Origin: Ctenosaura bakeri
Lineage: Eukaryota > Chordata > Lepidosauria > Squamata > Iguanidae
DNA length: 64,000 bases
Direction of reading: 5' to 3'
Assembly (NCBI GenBank): GCA_948474755.1
Contig: CAOLHI010001280.1
Span: 62,001 to 126,000 of the forward strand
In this document: in pieces, positions 25,002 to 33,782 of the stretch
Numbering within the stretch: position 1 is the stretch's first letter
Layout of the letters: each line of letters opens with the position of its first letter
Made by a program: the position numbers and the translations under genes
The notes under the pieces: generated by a model
The model's database searches: none
What the model was told of the DNA's origin: nothing
The model's input: the letters and a program-made list of their open reading frames with translations, nothing else

Positions 25002-25506
25002 TGTTGGCGTGGGAATGGAGAGAAACAGAGGTCTTACAGAAAGTATTTATTCAAGGCATGCAAATAACAAGGCAATAATATACATGAGAGGCTCCCCCCT
25101 CTCAGGCACACTTAATTACAAGTAGTTACAAAAACAGATATAAAAGCACAGATACATTCTTTAGATCAGTCAGCCTCCAAAATAATGAAAAGTCCCTGAC
25201 GCGACTAGATAACTAGTTCTAATACTCACAGATGTTCACAGGCTTAGATGTTCTAAGAGGTAAGAAGACAGGAGGCCAGGCCAGGCCTACAGCCTGCTAC
25301 TGGCACAGAACCCCCCTCCAGGAGGCCTTGGTTGTTGTCTCTTTGTTATCCCTTTGTTATCCCTCGGCCACATGGCCTCTCAGGAGTTTTATAACTTCTC
25401 CTTCGAAGCATCTGGAAGATGCTCACCTCTTACCTTTTTGATTGGTCAGTTCTCACCCTGTGACCTGTGATGTTGACCCACAGTCAAATGTAATCTAATC
25501 CCAACA
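25002..25506 (-). mobile_element. LTR of an endogenous retrovirus or LTR retrotransposon
   Basis: On the minus strand the 505-bp element begins TGTTGGGATTAG and ends CCCACGCCAACA, giving inverted TGTTGG/CCAACA termini. A TATA-like TTATAAAAC lies near 25390. An AATAAA polyadenylation signal lies near 25048, about 45 bp before the end. This is the U3-R-U5 layout of an LTR. I see no clear target duplication and no adjoining internal region, so it is best called a solo LTR, class undetermined. Confidence 0.65.
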
Positions 25507-25844
25507 CCTCATTAACCCTTGGTTTACCTGAAGAGGGAAGTATCCCCCCTTTAGCTAAGTCTAGATAATGGAAAGCCCCATTATCACACTGTCATATTTT
25601 CATCCTTCCATATTCTAACTTGAAAAGAATAAAAGCCAACTGTAACACATATACAAACTACAGCACAGGCCCATGTCACAGTAACAGATGAGATCAGTGG
25701 AAAAATTACATTTGTCCTAAGCACTCTTACAGAGATGTAATCCCAACATTTATCATCTATGTCAGAATTTTTTGATGTTTAAAAGAAACTGAAACTGAAA
25801 CAAGGACATTTTACTTAAAATGTCAATTAGACATTTATTTTAGG

Positions 25845-26906
25845 GAGAGCGACTCGCAGCATCAGATGCCTCTACACTAATGCATACAGTATGGGAAATA
25901 AACAGAATGAACTAGAACTTGTAGCACAGCAAAGTAAGTATGATATTACAGGCATCACTGAAACCTGGTAAGATGAGTCTCATGATTGGAATGTAGCCAT
26001 ACAGGGGTATAACCTACTTCAGAAAAATAGATCAAACAGGAAAGGAGGAAGAATAACACTACATGTCAGGGACATTTACAACCCTGAGGAGATCCGTGAC
26101 TTAAATCCTGGAAGGGAGGCTGAGAATGTTTGGGTAAAAATTAAGGGGGAGAGAAACAACAGTAATGTCGTTCTGGGGTCTACTACGGGCCTTCAAGCTA
26201 GACTGAGGACCTGATGGAACAGATGACCAAACATTCAGAAAGGAGAGATACAATAGTAATGGGAGATTTCAACTATTCTGATATTTGTCAGAAGTCAAAC
26301 TCTGCCAAGAATATCAGGTCCAACAAAATTTCTCACTTGCCTTGCAAACAATTTCATAGTTCAGAAGGTAGAAGAGGGATGGCTATTTTAGATCAGATCC
26401 TAACCAACAATGATAACCTGGTTAATGGAGTGGAGGTTGTGGGATCCTTAGATGGAAGTGCCCCTGTTCTCCTGGAGTTATGAGAAGATAAAATAGCAGG
26501 TGTCTAAAGAACCTGGGATGGACGTCTAAAGAACTTCCAATGGAGCTAAGATTTAAAAGAGACGCGTACAAGAAATAGAAAAAGGGGGAAATCACCAAAG
26601 AAGAATTCAAACAGAAAAGCTGAAGAGCAGAATTAGCTCAGGCTTGCTAGAGAAGTAAAAAAAACAGTAACAAAAAAAAAAACAGTTAGAAAGGCTTTTT
26701 TTGGTTATATCTGTAGCAAAAGGAAGAACAAAGAAATGGTAGTGCTGCTGTGTGGAGAGGATGATAAAATGCTACGAGGGGACAGAGGAAGGCGGAACTA
26801 ATGAACACCTTTTTTGCCTCAGTCTTCTCCCAAAAGGAAAACCATGTTCTACCTGGGGAAAATGGAGCAGCTGATGTGGTAGGGGGAATGCAGCACAGCA
26901 CAGGTA
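25845..26906 (+). mobile_element. CR1 LINE, part left of the DIRS insertion
   Basis: It begins in the CR1 endonuclease (CLYTNAYSMGNKQNELEL, then ITETW near 25965). It continues through VMGDFNYSDI to the start of RT ([20 protein letters not shown]). It is interrupted at about 26906 by the DIRS element and resumes at about 32994. Many stops and indels make it non-coding. Confidence 0.8.
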
Positions 26907-27093
26907 AGAACAGGTTGCTTACCTGTAACTGTGGTTCTTCGAGTGGTCATCTGTGCCATCATACACTAGGAGCTTTAGCGCCTGCGCGGTAGCGTTCGGA
27001 AACTTCTAGAGCTTGTTCGCTTGGCGGGAACCCCTCCCCCACGCCGGTACTGCGCATGCTCCTCCCGCCGAGCAACGGTCTCTCCTCAGTTCT
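26907..27093. repeat. DIRS left terminal repeat
   Basis: The inner part 26951-27093 is an inverted match to 32835-32977. The outer part (AACAGGTTGCTTACCTGTAA and the following CTGTGGTTCTTCGAGTGG) has no match at the right end but is present inverted in the internal complementary region. In element orientation this is the 3' end. Confidence 0.9.
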
Positions 27094-27148
27094 GTCGTCC
27101 GCCGTAGAACCTACAGGGACCTGAGAAAGAGGGGAGGAAGGGCGGGTG

Positions 27149-27244
27149 TGTATGATGGCACAGATGACCACTCGAAGAACCACAGTTACAGGTAAGCAAC
27201 CTGTTCTTCTTCTTCGTGGTCTCTGTGCCTTCATACACTAGGAG
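27149..27244. repeat. DIRS internal complementary region
   Basis: Positions 27149-27208 are the exact reverse complement of the left end (about 26907-26966). Positions 27207-27244 (TTCTTCTTCGTGGTCTCTGT onward) are the reverse complement of the right end (about 32957-32994). The two halves meet at a short TT overlap, so this region equals the junction formed when the two element ends are joined. In DIRS elements this segment is thought to template closure of a circular DNA intermediate. Confidence 0.9.
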
Positions 27245-27280
27245 ACTGTGTAGCTTACCGGTCGGACGGCGGGTCAGGTC

Positions 27281-28306
27281 CTACAGCACGGAAGCCAACA
27301 CCTCACGTCCAAACCGGGCATCTCTGCGCGACCGGCAGTCGAGCCTGTAGTGGCGCACGAAGGTCGATGGTTGGGACCAGGTCGCCACACGGCAGAGTTC
27401 ATGCAGGTCAACTCCTCGCAGGAGGGCCGCAGAAGTAGCCACCGCTCTGGTGGAGTGGGCTCGAAGCAGGACTGGCGGAGGCTTCCTCGCGAGCTCATAC
27501 GCCAGTTCAATAGTCCTCACCACCCACTTGGAGAAGCGCTGGGTGGACACTTTTAGGCCCTTCCGACGTCGCCCATAGCAAACAAAGAGATGCGGCGTCT
27601 GTCGGAAGGAAGCAGTCCTGTCCTTGTAGAAAGCCAATGCCCGACGCACGTCCAGTGAGTGGAGGGACCGCTCCAACGGTGTCGTCGGGTTCGGGAAGAA
27701 GGCAGGCAGGATGATGTCCTGGTTGAGATGGAAACTGGACACCACCTTTGGCAGGAACGAGATGTCAGGTCTCAGGACCACCTTGTCCCTGTGGAAGACC
27801 GTGAAGGGCTCATCGGATCGAAGAGCTGTGATCTCACCCGCTCGCCTCGCTGAGGTCACCGCCACCAGGAAGGCAGTTTTCATTGTCAGGAGTCTGTCAT
27901 CCGAGGTCGCCATTGGCTCGAAGGGCGGCTTCGTCAGCTGCGAGAGCACCAGCGAGAGGGACCACGGCGGTAGCGGCGGCGATACCGGCGGGTAGAGATG
28001 ATGAAGTCCCTTCAGGAACCGCTTAACGGTATCGTTCCTGAAGAAGGCCGAGGCAGCAGATCGTGGCGGTTGGTATGCCACGATCGCGGAGAGATACACC
28101 TTCAGGGATGGAAACGCCAGGCCCTGTTGCCGGAGGTGCAGGAGGAAGTGCAGGACGGTTGAGAGCCCCGCGGGCGATACCGGCTCACTCCTCTCGTTAG
28201 CGAAGGTCAGGAAGCGTCGCCACTTGTATTGATAGTTGCGACGGGTGGATTCCTTCCTGGCCGCGACGAGGACGGTACCGAGCACGGGATCGTCTAGTGC
28301 GATATC
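27281..28306 (-). CDS. DIRS tyrosine recombinase (YR)
   Basis: The recombinase domain takes up the last 340 or so codons of a 946-codon open frame (30121-27281). The N-terminal core-binding part has ARKESTRRNYQYKWRRF and LKVYLSAIVAYQ. The catalytic part shows the first arginine in TSARRAGEITAL (about residue 760 of the long frame), the H-x-x-R box AHSTRAV (about 889-892), a tryptophan at about 915, and the nucleophile tyrosine in FVRHYRLD (about 925). All key residues of a tyrosine recombinase are present and the frame is uninterrupted. The enzyme would integrate a circular DNA copy. The true start is unknown; I give the domain start. The frame upstream overlaps RT. Confidence 0.88.
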   Translation of the reverse strand, partial: DIALDDPVLGTVLVAARKESTRRNYQYKWRRFLTFANERSEPVSPAGLSTVLHFLLHLRQQGLAFPSLKVYLSAIVAYQPPRSAASAFFRNDTVKRFLKGLHHLYPPVSPPLPPWSLSLVLSQLTKPPFEPMATSDDRLLTMKTAFLVAVTSARRAGEITALRSDEPFTVFHRDKVVLRPDISFLPKVVSSFHLNQDIILPAFFPNPTTPLERSLHSLDVRRALAFYKDRTASFRQTPHLFVCYGRRRKGLKVSTQRFSKWVVRTIELAYELARKPPPVLLRAHSTRAVATSAALLRGVDLHELCRVATWSQPSTFVRHYRLDCRSRRDARFGREVLASVL

Positions 28307-30207
28307 CTCCAGGCATGGAGGGCCAGGCGTGGCAGGTCCGGATGGAGGACTCGGCCGCCGGAGTGGGAGAGCAGGTCCGGTGTCGGTGGCAACCGGAGCA
28401 GGTCGTCTCGTGCGGCTTGTAGCAGGGGTGCGAACCAATGTTGCCTCGGCCAGTACGGGGCTACCAGGATCGCGTCGGCTCGGTCGGCGAGGATCTTCGA
28501 TATCGTCCGGCCGAGCAGCGGGAACGGCGGGAACGCGTAGAGGAGTTCCCCGGTCCACGGAAACTGGAAAGCGTCCCCGATGGAGGCACGATCGTGGCCC
28601 GCTCTGGAACAGAATCGGCGACACTTCGCGTTTTCCCTGGTCGCGAAGAGGTCGATCGATGGTTCGCCCCAGCGGTCCCGAATCAGTCTGAACGCCTCTC
28701 CGGAGAGAGACCATTCGTGATGGGATGAGGTGTCCCTGCTGAGGGCGTCTGCCGTGGTGTTCTCCTGCCCGGCCAGGTGAACCGCCACGGGATGCGTGTG
28801 CAGGCGAATGCACCATTCCCACAGGTCGAGCGCGATGTCGAGCAGGGTCGTGGAATGAGTCCCACCTTGTCTGTTGATGTAGCAGACGGCGGTGGTGTTG
28901 TCCGTCAGAATCAGGACCGTGCGCCCCGCCACGGCATGGCGGAACGCCCGTAGGGCTTTCCAGACGGCGAGCAGCTCCAGCGCGTTGATATGGAGAGCGG
29001 TCTCGTCGTCGGTCCATCTGTCGCGGACTCTGAGATCGCCGCAGTGGGCACCCCATCCATACAGGGAGGCGTCGGTCGTTACCGTCACCTTCGGTGTCGG
29101 CTGTTGGAAAGGCATCCCTGACATGAGATTGCATCGCGACTGCCACCATCGGAGGGATGAGCGGACATCTCCCGGCAGCTGCAGTCGGAGTGTCTGTTCG
29201 TCTCGCAGGGGGTCGAATATGCGGACGAACCAGTGTTGAAGAGGTCTTGCTCTCAGCCTGGCGAGATATGTCACAGCGGTCGTCGCAGCCATGTAGCCCA
29301 AGAGCTGCTGGACGCTTCTCGCAGATAGCGTCGGGGCCGTACGAGCGTGAGCAGCGGCCCGGATCAAGGTTTGTGCTCGAGACTCTGGTAGGTACGCCCT
29401 GGCGGAGGTTGAGTCGAGCGTCGCCCCGATGAAGTCCAAGATCCTCGCCGGCTCGAGGTGGGACTTCTTCGGATTCACTCGTAGACCAAGGCGGGTCAGG
29501 AGTGACAACGTCATGTGGACGTCGTGGTAAAGTCTCTGTTTGCAGGACGCCACCAACAGCCAATCGTCGAGGTAGGGGAAGACGGAAGCGCCCTTCGTCC
29601 GCAGGTAGGATACCACCGGGGCCATGCACTTGGTGAAGACCCTTGGGGCAGTCGAGAGTCCGAACGGCAGCACCTTGTACTGGTAACAGGTGTCGTCGAC
29701 TGCGAAGCGGAGGTACCGTCTGTGCTGCGGGCGAATGGCGATATGGAAGTATGCGTCTCGGAGATCGATGGAGGCGAACCAGTCCCCTCGATGTAAGAAG
29801 GGTAGGATCGACGGTATCGTGACCATCTTGAACCTTTTGGGGCGGATGTAGTAGTTCACCCCTCTGAGGTCTAGGATCGGCCGGAGGGTACCGTCGGCTT
29901 TCGGTACCGTGAAGTACCTGGAGAAGAAGCCGGTGGTCTTGGCCTCTTGCGGGAGCCGCTCGATCGCCCCTTTCTGGAGGAGGGATTGGATCTCTTCCAG
30001 GAGGGCCGGACTCGACGGCGTGGAGTAGTAAACGCCGCGAGGAGGAATATCGAGAAACTCGATGGCGTAGCCAAGACGGACGATGGAAAGCACCCAAGAG
30101 TCCGTAGTGACATACTGCCACTCCGCTAGGTGTCGAGCGAGAGTCGGTCGGTCTCCGAGCGCTGATGGTAGGCTGAAGAGTGGGTATTGGTGGGTCCTGC
30201 CAGGCAC
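28294..30207 (-). CDS. DIRS reverse transcriptase / RNase H / methyltransferase-like protein
   Basis: This 637-codon intact frame has, in order: an RT domain (about residues 65-260) with motif A GDWFASIDLRDAYFHI (Asp at about 148), PFGLSTAPRVFTK and the catalytic YLDD box at 212-215; an RNase H domain (about 374-490) with Asp 379, Glu 411, Asp 436 and Asp 487; and a C-terminal region (about 519-590, DLFATRENAK...YAFPPFPLL...ILVAPYWPRQ) matching the Dam-like methyltransferase region of DIRS elements. It begins with GTG and has no ATG nearby. The frame stays open upstream across at least 120 nt of gag, so expression by frameshifting or reinitiation is likely. It overlaps the recombinase frame completely. 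Confidence 0.9.
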   Translation of the reverse strand: MPGRTHQYPLFSLPSALGDRPTLARHLAEWQYVTTDSWVLSIVRLGYAIEFLDIPPRGVYYSTPSSPALLEEIQSLLQKGAIERLPQEAKTTGFFSRYFTVPKADGTLRPILDLRGVNYYIRPKRFKMVTIPSILPFLHRGDWFASIDLRDAYFHIAIRPQHRRYLRFAVDDTCYQYKVLPFGLSTAPRVFTKCMAPVVSYLRTKGASVFPYLDDWLLVASCKQRLYHDVHMTLSLLTRLGLRVNPKKSHLEPARILDFIGATLDSTSARAYLPESRAQTLIRAAAHARTAPTLSARSVQQLLGYMAATTAVTYLARLRARPLQHWFVRIFDPLRDEQTLRLQLPGDVRSSLRWWQSRCNLMSGMPFQQPTPKVTVTTDASLYGWGAHCGDLRVRDRWTDDETALHINALELLAVWKALRAFRHAVAGRTVLILTDNTTAVCYINRQGGTHSTTLLDIALDLWEWCIRLHTHPVAVHLAGQENTTADALSRDTSSHHEWSLSGEAFRLIRDRWGEPSIDLFATRENAKCRRFCSRAGHDRASIGDAFQFPWTGELLYAFPPFPLLGRTISKILADRADAILVAPYWPRQHWFAPLLQAARDDLLRLPPTPDLLSHSGGRVLHPDLPRLALHAWRISH

Positions 30208-30208
30208 G

Positions 30209-32661
30209 TCAAAACCGAGACTTTGTCTCGGAGGAGGACTTCTTCGACGAAGCCGGGCGCCGCCTAATCGTGCGTCTGGCCGATGAGCCGGAGGACGGTC
30301 TCGACTGTCCAGACTGGGCCGAACGCTGGAACGACGAGGTGGAGGATCGTCGCCAGGATGGGCGGAAGGTGGAGGCCCTGCGGGCCTGCGTGGCCGGCTG
30401 CAGCCCGATCTTTTTGGCGGTCAGCCTCGCCTTGACGAGATTGTCCAAAGCTTCGTCTGTGGACGAATTGAATAGGCCTTCACCGTCGAAGGGGAGATCT
30501 TCAATCCTCCTTCTGGTGTCCTCCTGGATGTCGGCCGGTCGGAGCCAAGCATGGCGGCGGAGGCCGACGGATCCCGCCATGACCCGGGAGGCAATTTCCA
30601 CTGCGTGCCTGGAGGAGGCCATCTGGTGGCGAGCGATGGAGATGGCCTCGTTGAAGATCACGGAGGAGGCTTGGCGGATGTCCTCCGGTACCGCCTCCAT
30701 CGCCGGTTGCAGGCGATCGAGCACTTTCTTCAGGTATGCCGCGAGGCAAGCCTGAGTGTTGGACAGCCTGATCTGCAAGGAGGCAGCTGAATAGAACCTC
30801 CTTGCGTAGGCGTCCAACTTCCTTCCCTCTTGTCCGGCGGGGTGGTGTGTTGCCTGCCGGAGCCCTTCGTCTGTGCGGACTCGACGACCACAGAGTTCGG
30901 TGCAGGGTGATTAAATAGATAACCGGCGTTATCCTTCTGCACCCTGTAGAGGTGTTCTAACCGCTGCGGTATCGGCTGAGCCGAGGCCGGTCTATCCCAG
31001 GCGGCCTTCACCAGTCTGGATACCCGGGGCAGGAGAGGCAGCGGGGCCGTGGAAGGTCGCTTCTCCTCGAAAACGGAGAAGGCTGGATCGTCGTCCTCCG
31101 GCTCCGCATCGGCGATCTTAAGGCCGAGGGTAGTGGCCATGCGGAGCAGCATCGCAGAGAACTGGTGGACGTCCTCTGGAGCAGAATCTGGGATCGGGTC
31201 CCCGAATCCCAACGGAGGAGACTCCTGGGAGGCCGCCTCAGACACCTCTGACTCCGCACTCGAGTCGTACGACTCCGAGCTCGGTGAGTCCTCTCGCCGC
31301 TCGCTTTCCGGCTCCTTCGTAGTCGCCGCAGGTGTTGCCTTCCTAGGCTTCTCCGCAGCCGGGGCGGTGGTAGCAGCAGCGTCCCGCTTGGGATGGCTGA
31401 CTACTGACTTCACCCTCTTGGTGGTGACCGGGGTAGTCTGGCAGGCTGACGTCGTCGTAGCCCGCTCAGTCACCACCGACTCCGTAGGGCGCGTCGCCGT
31501 TGCCGTGACCCTAGGAGGTGGCGATATCGCCCGATACCGTGGTGAAGGCTCTCTCGCCCTATGATATCGAGGGGAGGGAGAGCGGCTGAAGGAGCGGCGG
31601 TCCGACGGAGATCGGCTTCGGCGTCGACGGTACCGAGCCTCGTCCCCTCTAGGCGAGCGCGATTCGCGCTGTCGACGAGGTGACCGGGACCTCCGGAAGG
31701 TCTCCCAGCGACTCGGGCCACGATGGTACCGATCCCGGTACGATGGCGAATGCGACCGATAGGAGGCCGGGCGCTCTCTCCATTCAGATTCCCTCGCGTA
31801 CCTGGCCACGTAGGACGCCGAGGTGTATCTGGAGGCAGACGAGCGAGGTTGTTCCTCTCTTGTCTCCCTCGGAGGCGGCGAGGCCACCGGACGCTCGGAA
31901 GAGCGGGACCGGGACCTGAAGGAGGTCGAACGCCGCTCCGGAGAAGCAGAGGGCTCTCTCTGCTGCAGGTCGGCCGACCTGCGACGGCTAAGAGGGCGGT
32001 GGCGCTCCTCCACCAGGGTTGGAGGGTCTGCCACAGGCGAGTCCGGGCGCTGTTGGGGAACGTCCTCGATCTCATCCTCCGAGAGGTCGACGGACTCGCC
32101 TCGCCCTTTGGAAGGCTGCTGAGTAGGAGGAGGAGTAGGAGGTTGAACGTCCCCAGCCGGGGAGCGCTTCTTTTCCTTCTTCTTCTTCTTCTTCTCCTTC
32201 TCCTTGCCCTTGCCTCCGTCCGGAGAAGGGCGCTTTTTTGCAGGCGTCTCCGTAAGGGGAGCCTCAGCCTTCCTCGCCGTCGAGGATCCTTTTGCTGACT
32301 TGGCAGCCGCCGACAGCTTCGGGATCCTCGGTAGCGCCGAGATCGGCGTTTTCGCCGGTACCGAGCCCGATACCGATGAGGTGGACGGAACGGCAGCCGC
32401 CGATACCGTCGATGGCGTGGTCGTCTTCTTGTCGGCCATCTTGGAAGTGGAGGTCTCGTCTATCGCCCGCAGAGACTGTTCCCAACAATAAGATTTGAGT
32501 CTCGCGGAGCGGTTGCGGAGAGTTTGGGGAGTAAAATCCCTGCAAATTGGGCAAGTCCGGATGTTGTGGGACTCGCCCAAACAGGAGAGACACTCCTTAT
32601 GGCCGTCGTTGAGGGCAACCTTGCGGCCGCAGGACACGCACTTCTTAAAGAGCGCGGACAT
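30209..32661 (-). CDS. DIRS Gag with RS domain, one frameshift
   Basis: The ATG at 32661 starts MSALFKKCVSCGRK, a Cys/His-rich N-terminus (C8, C11, H21, C24, C27, H32, C37, C40) like other DIRS Gags. A Lys-rich run follows at about 150-166, and an arginine/serine-rich region at about 225-385. The reading frame runs off at about 30840. The conserved C-terminal part (LDAYARRFYSAASLQIRLSN onward) continues in another frame from about 30835 to a stop at 30209. One missing base near 30833-30837 explains this. Gag would bind and package element RNA. The frame is open upstream to 32778, but the Cys-rich start argues for the 32661 ATG. Confidence 0.8.
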
Positions 32662-32834
32662 AAGACGAAGAAACGCCAAACTCCGAAATCCAAAAAGACG
32701 AAAACCGAAGGGGGAGTCCGAAAGAGAGGTCAAAGACAGTCCGAAAGTCCGTAAAACCGTGAAAAAACAGCAAGCCAAGCACGACGTGAGAGGAACAAAC
32801 TAAAGAACCTTCCGTACGCGGCGGCGGACGAGAA

Positions 32835-32993
32835 AGAACTGAGGAGAGACCGTTGCTCGGCGGGAGGAGCATGCGCAGTACCGGCGTGGGGGAGGGGTTC
32901 CCGCCAAGCGAACAAGCTCTAGAAGTTTCCGAACGCTACCGCGCAGGCGCTAAAGCTCCTAGTGTATGAAGGCACAGAGACCACGAAGAAGAA
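32835..32993. repeat. DIRS right terminal repeat
   Basis: Positions 32835-32977 are the inverted match of 26951-27093. The outer extension GACCACGAAGAAGAA (32978-32992) is unique to this end and recurs inverted in the internal complementary region at 27207 onward. In element orientation this is the 5' end, upstream of gag, and would hold the promoter. Confidence 0.9.
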
Positions 32994-33350
32994 AGAGGTA
33001 ATACAAAAACACCTGGCTGCTCAAAATGAATTCAAGTCTCCAGGACCAGATGAATTACATCTAAAGATATTAAAAGAACTGGCAAAAGTAATCTCAGGAC
33101 TCCTGGCAATAATCTTTTAGAATTCCTGGAGAATGGGAGAAGTCCTAGCAGACTGGAGGAGGGCAAATATTGTCCTCATATTCAAAAAGGGAAAAAATGA
33201 GGACACAGAAAATTACTGTGGAGTCTTCTTCTTTGGAGGCTTTTAAACAGAGGTAGGACGGCCATCTATCAGGAATGCTTTGATGGTGTATTCCTGCATG
33301 GCAGGGGGGTGGAACTCGGTGGTCCTTGTGGTCTCTTCCAACATACTCTC
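32994..33350 (+). mobile_element. CR1 LINE, part right of the DIRS insertion
   Basis: CR1 sequence resumes with [40 protein letters not shown] and NWRRANIVLIFKKGK-like RT. After an internal deletion it jumps at about 33220 to the 3' end (TGGAGTCTTCTTCTTTGGAG to GGTCTCTTCCAACAT). With 25845-26906 it forms one interrupted copy. Confidence 0.8.
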
Positions 33351-33718
33351 TTCTACTGTCTTTTCAATTCAATTAAACCATTCACACTTAGTTTAAGGTG
33401 CAAACTAAATGAATATATTACTTTTGTTTCATGTATGTGTCTTTCCAGCTCCTTTGTCTTCTTTAATTTCCACAGTGACCAAATACCAAGGTTGAAATAA
33501 GCCCCCCTTTTATCTTATTTATTCCATTTATAGGCCTCTCCAGTGTCCAATACAGGACTACAGGAAAACCAAGTAAATATTGCATTGGTCTGCCTTATAA
33601 CACTAATGAATTCACATTTTTGTACTAAAATGTTTTCCTATAATTCATAGTACTATCAGATTATCAGCACCTTACATACAGATCTACTTATGATGTACAA
33701 TACATAAAACGTCCATGA

Positions 33719-33782
33719 TTCTGCACCAGAAAATTTCTTTGTTCTCTTGTTTCTGCACCAGAAAATTTCTTTGTTCTCTTGT
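33719..33782. repeat. Perfect 32-bp tandem duplication
   Basis: Two identical, directly adjacent 32-bp units begin TTCTGCACCAGAAAATTTCT, at 33719-33750 and 33751-33782. This is a recent local duplication in intron sequence. Confidence 0.9.

Larger units (their letters stand above)
26907..32993 (-). mobile_element. Nearly intact DIRS-type tyrosine-recombinase retrotransposon
   Basis: This 6.1-kb element has three minus-strand genes: gag, RT/RNase H/methyltransferase-like and tyrosine recombinase. Inverted terminal repeats at 26951-27093 and 32835-32977 are almost identical over 143 bp, with one difference noticed. Unlike LTRs they are inverted, with different outer extensions: 26907-26950 on the left and 32978-32993 on the right. 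An internal complementary region at 27149-27244 combines inverted copies of both outer ends. The element is G+C-rich against its A+T-rich surroundings. It sits inside a CR1 copy with no obvious target duplication, as DIRS elements do. It lies in sense orientation in a PLEKHA7 intron. Confidence 0.93.

Noticed and set aside
28236..32298. Plus-strand open frames (for example 30180-30755, 31049-31564 and 31723-32298)
   Set aside because: These are antisense shadows of the DIRS gag and RT genes in G+C-rich sequence; their translations are low-complexity and show no conserved residues.
33719..33782. Direct repeats considered as a CRISPR-like array
   Set aside because: Two adjacent copies without spacers in vertebrate intron sequence; a simple tandem duplication.
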